DNA from: Rhodoblastus sp. 17X3
GTDB lineage: Bacteria; Pseudomonadota; Alphaproteobacteria; Rhizobiales; Beijerinckiaceae
Direction of reading: 5' to 3'
DNA length: 64,000 nt
Assembly (NCBI RefSeq): GCF_030056575.1
Contig: NZ_JASHHX010000001.1
Location: forward strand, 248,001-312,000
The notes under the pieces were generated by a model that saw only the letters and a list, made by a program, of their open reading frames with translations, was not told where the DNA came from and ran no database searches. This document shows positions 7,032 to 15,968 of this stretch, one piece after another. Both the position numbers and the translations under genes were made by a program. Positions within the stretch are counted from its first letter, which is position 1; every line of letters starts with the position of its first letter.

Positions 7032-8735
7032 ATGAGCATGAAGCTTCATATCGCGCGCCCCTATGTCGAGGCTCTGGCCGCTGATTTTCCCGAGCTCGAA
7101 TCCCTCAAGGCGCAACTTGTTTTCGGCGACAAGGTCGAGGTTCCGTTTCAACAGCTTTCCGGTCCGCAGGTCGACCGTCTTCACGAACTTTACGGCGAGG
7201 CGGGCGCGCCGATGCACAGCGCCCGCGCGCAGCTTGCGACGCTTCGCCGCGCCCTCGAAGGCGGGGCCACGCGCTTTGCCGCCGAAGATCTCGAAGCCGT
7301 CGTGCCGGCCATCGCGGCCTTCCTGATCGAGGACGCGCAGCGCGGCTGGCTGTTCTCCATCAATGTCGCGGGCAGGCCCTTGCCCTTCGTCGTCGCGCGC
7401 ATCGATTACACGCCGGCCTCCAATGACGAGACCGGCCGCATCTTCGTCGAATTGAAGGCCAATTCGAAAGGCGAGTTGGCGACGGTGCAATTGCGCATCG
7501 CCGCGGGAGACATCGTCGGCAAGACGGTCGCTGGCATTTTCGCGGCAAAGGGCTTTTTGCGCGAGACGCCGGAGCTGATCGCCGCCTATGACGCCAATGC
7601 GCGCAATTATTTCGAGTGGCGCGCGCATTATGGCGCGCAATTCTCGGGCAGCGGCCTCGGCTTCTTCGCCGAGGATCCGTCCTCCTCCCATCGCAGCAAC
7701 GACTGGACCCGCAAGGACAGCGTGATCCTGTCGTCCGGCGGCAATCCGGCGCGCCTCGTCAATGACGAAAGCCTGCTCGCCACTCGCGCGCTGACGCTGG
7801 AGCTGACCGGCGACATTCTCGGCAATTATCTGCGCAAGGCGGCCAAGAGCAATCTCTACGCGGAAGAGGATGAAGTCGCCGCGGCGCAGGCCAATATTGG
7901 CAAGGATCTGTTCCGGCAGATTCCGGTCCATCCCTTCATCCTGATGTTCCATCTCGACCTGCATCACTATGTCTGGGCGCATGTCGAGGACGTCCAGCCC
8001 TATGCCTATCAGCCGGACCTCAAGCAGAAGCTGGTTCTGCCCGAGGAGCAAACCGACCTGATCGATATTCTCACCGCCGAGATGGATGTGCTGATGGACG
8101 ACATCGTCGCGGGCAAGTCCGGCGGCACGACCGTGCTGTGCGCCGGCCCGCCCGGGGTCGGCAAGACGCTGACGGCCGAGGTCTATTCGGAAATCGTCCG
8201 GCGACCGCTCTATCGCGTCCATTCCGGCCAGCTCGGCCTCAATGTCGCGGCGATGGAGACATCGTTGAAGGAGGCGCTCCTGCGCGCCCAGCGCTGGGGC
8301 GCGGTCATGCTGATCGACGAGGCCGACGTCTATATCAAGCGGCGACAGGACGACATGACCATGAACGCCGTGGTCGGCGTGTTCCTGCGCGTGCTGGAAT
8401 ATTTCAATGGCCTGCTCTTTCTCACCACCAACCGCATCGACGATATCGACGAGGCGATCGTCTCGCGCTGCATCGCGCTGATCCGCTTCCATGCGCCGGA
8501 TGCCGAGGCCCGCCATCGCATCTGGCAGGTGATGTCGGAGCAGTTCGCCCTGAACCTCGACGACAGCCTGATTTCGACCCTCGTCGAGATCTATCCGCAG
8601 ACCAGCGGACGCGACATCAAGGGGCTGGCGAAGCTGGTCGCGAAATATTGTCGCCATCGCGACATCCGGCCGGACATCGACGTGTTCAGGCGTTGCGCGA
8701 TCTTCCGCGGGCTCGAACTGGCGGTCGCGGCCTGA
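7032..8735 (+). CDS. AAA+ ATPase of the nif cluster, unknown client
   Basis: About 567 aa (571 if ATG 7020 is used; GGAAGG lies within that longer start and precedes ATG 7032). Residues 1-330 form a large N-terminal region without a motif I know; the AAA+ core begins near residue 350 with Walker A AGPPGVGKTLTAE, Walker B VMLIDEADVYI, sensor 1 LFLTTNRIDDIDEAIVSRC (arginine-finger region) and an AAA lid with GRDIKGLAKLV. Single AAA+ domain, cytoplasmic, so probably a remodelling chaperone. It has its own -24/-12 promoter and is followed by the NifA site of the hesB operon, tying it to nif regulation. Confidence 0.87.
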   Translation: MSMKLHIARPYVEALAADFPELESLKAQLVFGDKVEVPFQQLSGPQVDRLHELYGEAGAPMHSARAQLATLRRALEGGATRFAAEDLEAVVPAIAAFLIEDAQRGWLFSINVAGRPLPFVVARIDYTPASNDETGRIFVELKANSKGELATVQLRIAAGDIVGKTVAGIFAAKGFLRETPELIAAYDANARNYFEWRAHYGAQFSGSGLGFFAEDPSSSHRSNDWTRKDSVILSSGGNPARLVNDESLLATRALTLELTGDILGNYLRKAAKSNLYAEEDEVAAAQANIGKDLFRQIPVHPFILMFHLDLHHYVWAHVEDVQPYAYQPDLKQKLVLPEEQTDLIDILTAEMDVLMDDIVAGKSGGTTVLCAGPPGVGKTLTAEVYSEIVRRPLYRVHSGQLGLNVAAMETSLKEALLRAQRWGAVMLIDEADVYIKRRQDDMTMNAVVGVFLRVLEYFNGLLFLTTNRIDDIDEAIVSRCIALIRFHAPDAEARHRIWQVMSEQFALNLDDSLISTLVEIYPQTSGRDIKGLAKLVAKYCRHRDIRPDIDVFRRCAIFRGLELAVAA

Positions 8736-8745
8736 GCCCGGACAA

Positions 8746-8761
8746 TGTCGCCAACCTGACA
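8746..8761 (+). promoter_or_regulatory. NifA upstream activator site before hesB
   Basis: TGTCGCCAACCTGACA, a perfect TGT-N10-ACA, 65 bases upstream of the -24/-12 element at 8827. Confidence 0.82.
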
Positions 8762-8826
8762 ACGCGAGATGCCCACCCGTTTCTGAAGTCTTATTGAAAA
8801 CAACGGGAAGCGAAGTTTTCAGGTTC

Positions 8827-8842
8827 TGGCGCGGGTCTTGCT
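8827..8842 (+). promoter_or_regulatory. Sigma-54 promoter of the hesB-nifU-nifP-nifW unit
   Basis: TGGCGCGGGTCTTGCT, GG-N10-GC spacing, 42 bases before the hesB ATG and downstream of a perfect NifA site. Confidence 0.85.
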
Positions 8843-8883
8843 AATTGATGAGGCAAAGCGCCTTACATTCTGGAGGACCGGCA

Positions 8884-9204
8884 ATGATCCATCTGACCGA
8901 CAGCGCCATCAACGCTGTCCGCAACGCCATCAAGGGGGCGTCCGAGCCCGTCCAGGGCTTGCGCCTCAAAGTCGAGACGGGCGGCTGTGCGGGCAACAAA
9001 TATCTGATGGGTCTCGTCAAGACTCCGGAGGAGAGCGACGAGGTTGTCGAGCGCGACGGCGTCAAGGTTTTCGTCGAGAACAGCAGCCTCGAACTTCTCG
9101 CCGGCATCACCATCGACTTTGTCGTCGCCATTGAAGGCGCCGGCTTCACCTTCGACAATCCGAACGCCACGCATTCTTGCTCCTGTGGCAAGAGCTTCGG
9201 CTGA
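8884..9204 (+). CDS. hesB: HesB/IscA-type FeS carrier (IscA-nif)
   Basis: 106 aa A-type carrier. All three cluster cysteines are present: GGCAGNKY near residue 35 and CSCGKSFG at the C-terminus. RBS GGAGGACCGGCA precedes the ATG. First gene of a NifA-controlled operon with the NifU-like scaffold, nifP and nifW; it would help load FeS clusters onto nitrogenase components. One of three A-type proteins in this cluster (others at 16198 and 28564). Confidence 0.92.
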   Translation: MIHLTDSAINAVRNAIKGASEPVQGLRLKVETGGCAGNKYLMGLVKTPEESDEVVERDGVKVFVENSSLELLAGITIDFVVAIEGAGFTFDNPNATHSCSCGKSFG

Positions 9205-9234
9205 TTTTCCCCCGCAAGCAGAGGGTTCAAGACC

Positions 9235-9525
9235 ATGCAGACCGATGTTGTGGAGACCAAATCCGATGCCGCGCCCGAGAGCGAGCGCCTGCGTCGCATC
9301 CGCGACGTGATCGAGGAAATCCGTCCGAACCTGCGTCGGGACGGCGGCGATTGCGAACTGATCTCGGTTGAGGGCAACAAGATCAACGTCAAGCTCACCG
9401 GCGCCTGCGTGTTCTGCAAGCTGGCCAGCGCGACGCTCGAAGGCATCCAGGCCAAGATGGTCGAAACGCTCGGCGAATTCGTCCGCGTCGTCCCGGTTCC
9501 GATGGGTCTGCGTTCGGGCCATTGA
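9235..9525 (+). CDS. NifU-like FeS scaffold, Nfu-type C-terminal domain only
   Basis: 96 aa, corresponding to the C-terminal Nfu domain of full-length NifU. The [19 protein letters not shown] stretch and the cluster motif [17 protein letters not shown] (C-x2-C) are clear. The IscU-like N-terminal and central domains of full NifU are absent, as is usual in alphaproteobacterial nif clusters. It is 30 bases downstream of hesB and 8 bases upstream of nifP. Assembly partner is probably NifS (27361). Confidence 0.92.
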   Translation: MQTDVVETKSDAAPESERLRRIRDVIEEIRPNLRRDGGDCELISVEGNKINVKLTGACVFCKLASATLEGIQAKMVETLGEFVRVVPVPMGLRSGH

Positions 9526-9533
9526 GGCTGAAA

Positions 9534-10298
9534 ATGTCCATGACCGCGGCATCTTTCGACAGGGACGCAACGATGACGTCGTCCAGAAGTCTTGGGAAAG
9601 AACGTCTCTGGACGCTGTGGCGGGAAGATGTCGCTTGCGTGAAGGCGCGCGATCCGGCGGCCCGCAACGTGCTGGAGGTCGTCCTGACCTATCCGGGCGT
9701 GCATGCGATCATCTGGCATCGCCTCGCCAACAGGCTATGGCGGTCCGGGTTCAAGTTTCCGGCGCGGTTCATCTCGTGGTTCGCGCGTCTGGCGACCAAT
9801 GTCGATATTCATCCCGGCGCGACCATCGGGCGGAGCTTCTTCATCGATCACGGCGCGGGCGTGGTGATCGGCGAGACCGCAGAGATCGGCGACAATGTCA
9901 CCATGTATCACGGCGTCACGCTTGGCGGCGTGAGCTGGTCGCCGGGCCGGCGCCATCCGACCATTGAGGATGGCGTGCTGATCGGCGCCGGGGCGAAGAT
10001 TCTCGGGCCGATCAAGGTCGGTGCGGGCGCGCGGATCGGCGCCAATTCGGTTGTAGTGGAGGAGGTTCCTCCCGGCGTCACGGCGGTCGGCATTCCCGCG
10101 CGGATCGTGCGCGCGCCAACCACCCGCAGCGCCATCGGCACGCGGGTCAATCTCGACCATCATCTGATCGCCGACCCGGTCGGCGAGGTTCTGTCGCTCC
10201 TGCTCGATCGCGTCGAATTTCTGGAGGCGCGGCTCAATCACATGCAACACCGCGCCAGAAAGCCGGATGCTGTGTGCGAAGAGAAAGTGGAAGGATAA
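9534..10298 (+). CDS. nifP: Nif-specific serine O-acetyltransferase (NifP/CysE)
   Basis: 254 aa. Converts serine and acetyl-CoA to O-acetylserine for cysteine, the sulfur source of NifS. Helical N-terminal part, then left-handed beta-helix hexapeptide repeats ([42 protein letters not shown]) with active-site histidines of the family ([14 protein letters not shown]). Start ATG 9534 has GAGG six bases upstream; ATG 9573 with AGGGA is an alternative. Four bases before nifW. Confidence 0.9.
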   Translation: MSMTAASFDRDATMTSSRSLGKERLWTLWREDVACVKARDPAARNVLEVVLTYPGVHAIIWHRLANRLWRSGFKFPARFISWFARLATNVDIHPGATIGRSFFIDHGAGVVIGETAEIGDNVTMYHGVTLGGVSWSPGRRHPTIEDGVLIGAGAKILGPIKVGAGARIGANSVVVEEVPPGVTAVGIPARIVRAPTTRSAIGTRVNLDHHLIADPVGEVLSLLLDRVEFLEARLNHMQHRARKPDAVCEEKVEG

Positions 10299-10301
10299 GT
10301 C

Positions 10302-10643
10302 ATGAGCGTGTTGCAAGATCTTGGGCAGTTGTCTTCCGCTGAGGACTTTTTCAACTATCTCGATCTGCCTTTCGAGCCGACAGTGGTTCAAGTCTCGCGC
10401 CTGCACATTCTTCGCCGCATGGGCCAATATCTCAAGGGCAGCGAGATCGACGGCGCGTTCGAGGGCCTGAGCGAAGAACAGATCAAGACCTTGTGCCGCG
10501 ATCATCTCGATCAGGCCTATCAGGACTTCGTCGCCTCGACGCCGATCCAGGAGCGCCTGTTCAAGGTGCACAAGGAAGCGATCGAGCCGAAGCAGGAGCC
10601 GGCGAGCAATTTCGTTCCGCTGGATTCGCTCAAGGTCGTTTGA
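10302..10643 (+). CDS. nifW: Nitrogenase-stabilising protein NifW
   Basis: 113 aa, family-typical length. LSSAEDFFNYLDLPFEPTVV and the VSRLHILRRMGQYL segment are diagnostic of NifW, which associates with MoFe protein and protects it from oxygen. RBS GAAGGATA before the ATG. Last gene of the hesB operon; nifA follows after 133 bases. Confidence 0.95.
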   Translation: MSVLQDLGQLSSAEDFFNYLDLPFEPTVVQVSRLHILRRMGQYLKGSEIDGAFEGLSEEQIKTLCRDHLDQAYQDFVASTPIQERLFKVHKEAIEPKQEPASNFVPLDSLKVV

Positions 10644-10776
10644 ATTTCCGAACGCGCGGGCTTCCAGCGCGAAGGATTATCCAACTTCTTGGAAGCGCTG
10701 GAGGCGGCGATGGATTGCGCCCTTTTATCGTCGCGGAAAGGAATGCGCGCCGGCCGGTCGCAGGAGCTGAGCCGTC

Positions 10777-12492
10777 ATGGCTAGTCCCGAGGACGATAGT
10801 CTCATCCCGCCGATGCCGGCGCTGTCCTGCCGGTCGGACGTCGCGTTGCGCGGAATATACGAGATTTCCAAGGTTCTCGCGGTTCCGGGGCGGCTGGACG
10901 AGGTTCTGGCGCAAGTCCTCATGCTGCTCTCCAGCTTCGTCGATACGCGGCGCGCGATCGTCGCGCTGATCGACGACCAGGGCGAGGCGCGGTCCGTCGC
11001 CTGCCAGGGCGCTTTCTCCGGCGAGGCCCGGGGAGTCTTGCTGCCGGAGCGGGCTGTCGGGCGGGTGGTCACGAGCAAGGCGCCGCTGATCGTCGACAAT
11101 GTCGAGGCCGATTCAGATTTCGCCGGCTGGCCTTCGGACGCCGGTTGCTCGGACAAGAGCCAGGCCGTGCTCGCCGCGCCCATTCTTGATCGCGGCGAGG
11201 CGATCGGCGTTCTCGCCATCGACCGGCGCTCGGACGGAAGCCATCGCGCCTCGACGGATTCAGACGCGCGCTTCCTTGGCATGATCGCCAACATGATTGG
11301 CCAGACCCTGCATCTCTACGACGTCGTGTCGCGCGATCGCGAAAGGCTGATGGAGGACCAGCGGCGTCTCGAAAAGGAGTCGCCGCGCCGCGTCGAGATG
11401 AGCGGCGAACAGGCGCTCATCGGCATTGTCGGCGCGAGCCGCGCGATCCGCCGGGTTTTCGACCAGATCAACGTTGTCGCCAGAACCCACACCACCGTAC
11501 TGCTGCGCGGCGAATCCGGCACGGGCAAGGAATTGTTCGCCCGCGCCGCCCATGATCTCTCGCCGCGCAAGGACGCGCCCTTCATTCGGCTCAACTGCGC
11601 GGCTCTGCCGGAATCCATGCTGGAATCCGAATTGTTCGGCCACGAAAAGGGATCGTTCACCGGCGCCGTGGGCCAGCGCAAGGGGCGCTTCGAGCTGGCT
11701 GACAAGGGCACGCTCTTTCTGGACGAGATCGGCGAGATTTCTGCGGCCTTCCAGGCCAAGCTCCTGCGTGTGCTGCAGGAAGGCGAGTTCGAGCGCGTCG
11801 GCGGTTCGCAGACGGTCAAGGTGGACGTCCGTTTCGTCTTCGCCACCAACAAGAATCTCGAAGTCGCGGTGGAGCGCGGCGAATTTCGCGCCGATCTTTA
11901 TTACCGCATCAATGTCGTCTCGATCCTGCTGCCGCCGCTGCGGGAGCGCCACGAGGACGTCGCGTTGCTGGCGCAGGAATTCCTTCGCCGTTTCAACGAG
12001 GAGAACGGCGCCCGCAAACGCCTCACGCCGGCGGCGGTGCGTCTGCTGCAGGGCTGCAACTTCCCCGGCAATGTGCGCGAACTGGAAAATTGCGTGCGCC
12101 GGACGGCGACCCTTTCGCATGACGACGCGCTGAATGAAGGCGATTTCGCCTGTACCGTCGGGGCCTGCCTGTCGTCGACCCTTTGGAAGGAATTTCCGAC
12201 TTCACCCGGCGCCGCGCAGCGAAGTGCTCCAGACACGACAGAGTTCGAACATTTCGACGCCAGCGCGGGAAAGCGCGCCGCCATCGCGGCGGCTTCGCGC
12301 TCGGACGCCCCGCGTTCGCGGCCCAATGGCCGGGCCAGCGCCGCGGGCGGCGCGACGGATCGTAACAGCCTGATCAATGCGCTGGAAAAATCCGGCTGGG
12401 TCCAGGCCAAGGCGGCGCGTCTCCTGAACCTGACGCCGCGCCAGATCGCCTATGCGCTGGGCAAATACAACATCGAGATCAAGAAATTCTGA
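10777..12492 (+). CDS. nifA: NifA, sigma-54-dependent activator of nif genes (O2-sensitive class)
   Basis: 571 aa. GAF domain about 25-180; AAA+ about 205-440 with Walker A GESGTGKE (residues 245-252) and the sigma-54 contact loop GSFTGA (292-297, Ala replaced by Ser compared with the usual GAFTGA); C-terminal Fis-type HTH (KAARLLNLTPRQIAYALGKYNIEI). Cysteines C427, C439, C459 and C464 give exactly C-x11-C-x19-C-x4-C, the metal-binding set of rhizobial-type NifA, which makes activity directly oxygen- and iron-sensitive. RBS AGGAG upstream. It should bind the TGT-N10-ACA sites listed here. Confidence 0.96.
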   Translation: MASPEDDSLIPPMPALSCRSDVALRGIYEISKVLAVPGRLDEVLAQVLMLLSSFVDTRRAIVALIDDQGEARSVACQGAFSGEARGVLLPERAVGRVVTSKAPLIVDNVEADSDFAGWPSDAGCSDKSQAVLAAPILDRGEAIGVLAIDRRSDGSHRASTDSDARFLGMIANMIGQTLHLYDVVSRDRERLMEDQRRLEKESPRRVEMSGEQALIGIVGASRAIRRVFDQINVVARTHTTVLLRGESGTGKELFARAAHDLSPRKDAPFIRLNCAALPESMLESELFGHEKGSFTGAVGQRKGRFELADKGTLFLDEIGEISAAFQAKLLRVLQEGEFERVGGSQTVKVDVRFVFATNKNLEVAVERGEFRADLYYRINVVSILLPPLRERHEDVALLAQEFLRRFNEENGARKRLTPAAVRLLQGCNFPGNVRELENCVRRTATLSHDDALNEGDFACTVGACLSSTLWKEFPTSPGAAQRSAPDTTEFEHFDASAGKRAAIAAASRSDAPRSRPNGRASAAGGATDRNSLINALEKSGWVQAKAARLLNLTPRQIAYALGKYNIEIKKF

Positions 12493-12508
12493 TCCCGCCG
12501 CGTTCGCA

Positions 12509-12524
12509 TGTCGCAATGCCAACG
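12509..12524 (+). promoter_or_regulatory. Imperfect NifA site
   Basis: TGTCGCAATGCCAACG, TGT-N10-ACG instead of ACA, 60 bases upstream of the consensus -24/-12 at 12585. Confidence 0.4.
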
Positions 12525-12584
12525 CAGACGTTGCGAACCCTCCAAAGCGTAACGTCGCGGCCAAAAAAGCGCACGTTCCGGCGC

Positions 12585-12600
12585 TGGCACAAGCCTTGCT
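12585..12600 (+). promoter_or_regulatory. Sigma-54 promoter of the ferredoxin-nifT unit
   Basis: TGGCACAAGCCTTGCT, consensus -24/-12. 79 bases before ATG 12679. A one-mismatch NifA site (TGT-N10-ACG) is at 12509-12524. Confidence 0.85.
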
Positions 12601-12678
12601 CCCTTCTGGGCGACGTTCGCCCGCGAGCCGATCCACTCGCGCAAGTCTCGAACGCGCCAATTATCGAGGAGAGTTTCG

Positions 12679-12873
12679 ATGTCTTACAAGATCATCGCTT
12701 CGCAGTGCACGGGCTGCAGCCTTTGCGAATTCGAATGCCCGAACGCGGCGATTTCGATGAAGGGCGACACCTTCGTGATCGACCCCAAGAAGTGCACGGA
12801 ATGCGAAGGCCATTTCGACACCGCCAAGTGCGACGAGGTCTGCCCGGTTCCCGGCACCTGCGTGAAGGCCTGA
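12679..12873 (+). CDS. fdxN: 2[4Fe-4S] ferredoxin, FdxN type (first copy)
   Basis: 64 aa. Cluster motifs [13 protein letters not shown] and [18 protein letters not shown] are intact, with the FdxN-specific insertion between the second-motif cysteines. RBS GAGGAG. Near-paralogue of the ferredoxin after nifB at 15969 (shared [12 protein letters not shown] and GHFDT). Electron donor to nitrogenase or to NifB radical chemistry. It has its own sigma-54 promoter and is followed by nifT. Confidence 0.93.
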   Translation: MSYKIIASQCTGCSLCEFECPNAAISMKGDTFVIDPKKCTECEGHFDTAKCDEVCPVPGTCVKA

Positions 12874-13018
12874 TTCAGACCGCTCGGGCCAGGCGTGCAT
12901 TGCGCCCTGCTCGGCGTTGCGATAGCCGCGCCGGCGGTCTCGCCGGCGCACAGCGTGCGGTCGCGCGCATCGACAACAAGTGAAGCCGCCGACCGGCGCC
13001 ATCGAAGGAATAGAACGC

Positions 13019-13237
13019 ATGAAGGTCATGATCCGACGCTCCGCCGAAGTTGGGCTTTCGATCTATGTTCCCAAGAAGGACCTCGAAGAGCCGATCGTCG
13101 AAACGGAATTCGAGACGCTCTGGGGCGGCTGGATCAAGGTCGCCAATGGCTGGGTGCTTGATTTGCCGGAAATGGCCGCCGACACCCGTTTGCCGATCAC
13201 CGTCAACGCTCGCAAGCGCGGCGAGGAGGAAGAATGA
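13019..13237 (+). CDS. nifT: NifT/FixU family protein
   Basis: 72 aa. MKVMIRRSAEVGLSIYVPKKDLEE start and the WGGWIKVANGWVLDLPEM stretch are diagnostic of NifT/FixU. Start ATG 13019 with AAGGA nine bases upstream; GTG 12980 would give a non-family extension. Precise function of the family is not established. Overlaps the next gene by four bases (ATGA). Confidence 0.93.
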   Translation: MKVMIRRSAEVGLSIYVPKKDLEEPIVETEFETLWGGWIKVANGWVLDLPEMAADTRLPITVNARKRGEEEE

Positions 13238-14106
13238 GCATGATCGCGGCCATCCTCGACCAGGACCTCTTGCAGCCGCAGGATGCGGAAAAGCTCGTCG
13301 GCGAGCTCGCCGGCCGCCTGCGCGCGGGCCAGATCGTTCCTTTCGTCGGCCCCGGCGCGGCGGAATTATCGGCGCCTTCGGTTCCGCTGACGCCCGAGGC
13401 GCTCGCGGCCTTCTTCGGAACCAAGGTGGCGCTGCCGCGGCGCGCCAAGGGCAATCCGTGGTCCGCCGCGCAGCATATCGAGAGCTTCAAGCATCGCGCC
13501 ACCGTGACGGCGCTGATGGCCGAGGCCTTCGCCGCGCCTGTCGCGCCGACCCCGCTGCACCAGTTCCTGGCCTCCCTGCCGCTGCCGCTGATCGTCGACG
13601 CCTGGTATGACGGCGCCTTCCGCACGGCGCTGGAATCGCGCGGCGACTGGGGCGAGGTTCAGGGCAACACCCGCGCCGGAATCGGGGAGGATCGCTGGTA
13701 TCGCTTTTACAGCGCCGCCGGCGAAGAAGCTGGCCGCGCCGATGCCGAGGGCTGGAAGACTGTCCTCTACAAGCCGCATGGCGGTGTCATTCCGGCCAAG
13801 AATTTCCTGATCTCGGACGCGGACTATGTCGAGGTTCTGACCGAGATCGACATCCAGACGCCTATCCCGGACGTGGTCAAGGATCGCCGCACCGAGCGCA
13901 GCTTCCTGTTCCTCGGCTGCCGGTTCCACGACCAGATGCTGCGCACCTATGCGCGGCAGATCAGCAAGCGTTCGGCCGCACCGCATTATGCGGTGGTCGA
14001 TCCTGAAAAGCTGACGCTGAACGAGCGCCGCTTCCTGGCGAGCGAAGGCATTGTTCCGATCGCCTTGCCGCTGCCGCGCGTCGCCGAAATTCTGATCGCC
14101 GGATGA
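13234..14106 (+). CDS. SIR2-like (sirtuin-fold) protein of the nif cluster
   Basis: 290 aa. RAGQIVPFVGPGAAELS (NAD-binding-like GxGxS loop of SIR2 proteins, here GPGAAE), LHQFLASLPLPLIVDAWYDGAF and RSFLFLGCRFHDQMLRTYARQI correspond to the SIR2_2-type fold found near nitrogenase genes and in defence systems. The Cys4 zinc motif and FHG catalytic triplet of classical deacetylases are not seen, so activity is uncertain. Start overlaps the nifT stop, giving translational coupling. Confidence 0.8.
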   Translation: MSMIAAILDQDLLQPQDAEKLVGELAGRLRAGQIVPFVGPGAAELSAPSVPLTPEALAAFFGTKVALPRRAKGNPWSAAQHIESFKHRATVTALMAEAFAAPVAPTPLHQFLASLPLPLIVDAWYDGAFRTALESRGDWGEVQGNTRAGIGEDRWYRFYSAAGEEAGRADAEGWKTVLYKPHGGVIPAKNFLISDADYVEVLTEIDIQTPIPDVVKDRRTERSFLFLGCRFHDQMLRTYARQISKRSAAPHYAVVDPEKLTLNERRFLASEGIVPIALPLPRVAEILIAG

Positions 14107-14130
14107 ATTCCGTGTCGATCAATCAATTCG

Positions 14131-14156
14131 GAAGGGGGCCGCTTGCGGCTCCCTTC
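14131..14156 (+). terminator. Hairpin terminator after the SIR2-like gene
   Basis: Stem GAAGGGGGCCGC / GCGGCTCCCTTC (one G-T pair) with a two-base TT turn, 25 bases after the stop; only a short T run follows (TCGCTTTG). Confidence 0.6.
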
Positions 14157-14186
14157 TCGCTTTGTGGACGCGCAAAAATATCGCGT

Positions 14187-14202
14187 TGTCGGCTTTCCAA
14201 CA
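14187..14202 (+). promoter_or_regulatory. NifA site 1 upstream of nifB
   Basis: TGTCGGCTTTCCAACA, perfect TGT-N10-ACA, 101 bases upstream of the -24/-12 element. Confidence 0.87.
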
Positions 14203-14225
14203 GGTAGAAAACTCCCCGAAACCCC

Positions 14226-14241
14226 TGTGTGCAAGCCGACA
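14226..14241 (+). promoter_or_regulatory. NifA site 2 upstream of nifB
   Basis: TGTGTGCAAGCCGACA, perfect TGT-N10-ACA, 39 bases after the first site. Confidence 0.87.
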
Positions 14242-14303
14242 GAGTGTCTGGGGCGAGTCGAATAACATTTTGAAAAACAACGATAAATCAAAAAATGCCG
14301 TGT

Positions 14304-14319
14304 TGGCATATGCGTTGCT
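14304..14319 (+). promoter_or_regulatory. Sigma-54 promoter of the nifB operon
   Basis: TGGCATATGCGTTGCT, GG-N10-GC, 59 bases before the nifB ATG and downstream of two perfect NifA sites. Confidence 0.92.
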
Positions 14320-14378
14320 ACCTTTATGGCAGGGCAAAGCTTTTAGAGCTTGAGCTGAAAAGCGAGAGAGGGTCGGAC

Positions 14379-15944
14379 ATGGATTCTACGGCAAATCTTG
14401 AATCGGGCGCGTCCGGCGCCAACGTCGATATGGACGCGGTCATGCAGCAAGTCGCCGAGCACAAGGGGTGCGGCACCGAGGGCGGCAGCGGCAAGGCGAG
14501 CTGCGGCTCGGGCGCCGGCGAAAACGATCTGCCTCAGGAGATCTGGGACAAGGTCAAGAACCATCCCTGCTACAGCGAAGAGGCGCATCACCATTACGCC
14601 CGCATGCATGTGGCGGTGGCGCCGGCGTGCAACATCCAGTGCAATTACTGCAACCGCAAATATGATTGCGCCAACGAGTCGCGCCCCGGCGTGGTCAGCG
14701 AGAAGCTGACGCCGGAACAGGCGGCGAAGAAGGTTCTGGCGGTGGCCTCCACCATCCCGCAGATGACCGTGCTTGGCATTGCCGGCCCCGGCGATCCGCT
14801 GGCCAATCCGGCCAAGACCTTCAAGACCTTCGAGCTGATCTCGAAGACGGCGCCGGACATCAAGCTCTGCCTGTCGACCAATGGCCTGGCTTTGCCCGAT
14901 CATGTCGACACGATCGCCAAATATAATGTTGATCACGTCACCATCACGATCAACATGGTCGATCCGGAAGTCGGCGCGAAAATCTATCCGTGGATCTTCT
15001 GGAAACACAAGCGCATCGAAGGCATCGAAGCGGCGCGCATTCTGACCGAGCGCCAGATGCAAGGCCTCGAAATGCTGACCGAGCGCGGCATTCTCTGCAA
15101 GGTCAATTCGGTGATGATCCCGGGCGTCAACGACAAGCATCTTGTCGAGGTCAACAAGGCGGTGAAATCGCGCGGCGCCTTCCTGCACAACATCATGCCG
15201 CTGATCTCCGCGCCGGAGCATGGCACGGTGTTCGGTCTGACCGGCCAGCGCGGCCCCTCCGCGCAGGAGCTGAAGGCGTTGCAGGATTCCTGCGAAGGCG
15301 AAATGAACATGATGCGGCATTGCCGCCAGTGCCGCGCTGACGCCGTGGGCCTGCTGGGCGAAGACCGCAGCGAGGAATTCACCACCGACAAGATCATGGC
15401 GATGGAGGTGAATTACGACCTCGAGACCCGCAAGGCCTATCAGGCCGCCGTGGAGCTCGAGCGCGTCGCCAAGGTCGAAGCGAAAAAGGAAGAGCTTGAG
15501 ACCCTCGCCGGCGTCGCCAGCGACATCAAGATCCTCACCGCGGTCGCGACCAAGGGCTCGGGCCTCATCAACGAGCATTTCGGCCACGCCAAGGAGTTCC
15601 AGATCTACGAACTCTCGACCGGCGGCGCGAAATTCGTCGGCCATCGCCGCGTCGATCTCTACTGCCAGGGCGGCTTTGGCGACGAAGACTCGCTGGAGAC
15701 GGTGATCCGAGCGATCAACGATTGCCATGCGGTGTTCGTGGCCAAGATCGGCGGCTGCCCGAAGGGCGACCTCGCCAAGGCCGGCATCGAGGCGGTGGAT
15801 GAATTCGCGCATGAATTCATCGAGAAGTCGGCGATCTCCTGGTTCAAGGCCTATCTCGAAAAGGTCAACAGCGGCGAGATCGTTCACGAATCGCGCGGCG
15901 ATGCGGAAATTCGTCAGGGCGCCCTGCTCGCGGCGGCGGACTGA
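14379..15944 (+). CDS. nifB: NifB, radical SAM enzyme making NifB-co (8Fe-9S-C core)
   Basis: 521 aa. Radical SAM domain with C-x3-C-x2-C at C84, C88, C91 ([14 protein letters not shown]); the auxiliary cysteines [15 protein letters not shown] are also present. The C-terminal part from about residue 385 ([27 protein letters not shown]) is the fused NifX-like domain. ATG 14379 chosen over the upstream ATG 14295 because the latter lies inside the leader between promoter and gene and adds non-family residues. It heads a long NifA/sigma-54 operon running to about 20613. Confidence 0.97.
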   Translation: MDSTANLESGASGANVDMDAVMQQVAEHKGCGTEGGSGKASCGSGAGENDLPQEIWDKVKNHPCYSEEAHHHYARMHVAVAPACNIQCNYCNRKYDCANESRPGVVSEKLTPEQAAKKVLAVASTIPQMTVLGIAGPGDPLANPAKTFKTFELISKTAPDIKLCLSTNGLALPDHVDTIAKYNVDHVTITINMVDPEVGAKIYPWIFWKHKRIEGIEAARILTERQMQGLEMLTERGILCKVNSVMIPGVNDKHLVEVNKAVKSRGAFLHNIMPLISAPEHGTVFGLTGQRGPSAQELKALQDSCEGEMNMMRHCRQCRADAVGLLGEDRSEEFTTDKIMAMEVNYDLETRKAYQAAVELERVAKVEAKKEELETLAGVASDIKILTAVATKGSGLINEHFGHAKEFQIYELSTGGAKFVGHRRVDLYCQGGFGDEDSLETVIRAINDCHAVFVAKIGGCPKGDLAKAGIEAVDEFAHEFIEKSAISWFKAYLEKVNSGEIVHESRGDAEIRQGALLAAAD

Positions 15945-15968
15945 TCGTTTCAGGAAGAGGGATGATCC

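Noticed and set aside
6285..8762. 825-codon minus-strand ORF
   Set aside because: Only its last 196 codons (from ATG 6875, with RBS) are a gene; the rest is antisense to the AAA+ gene.
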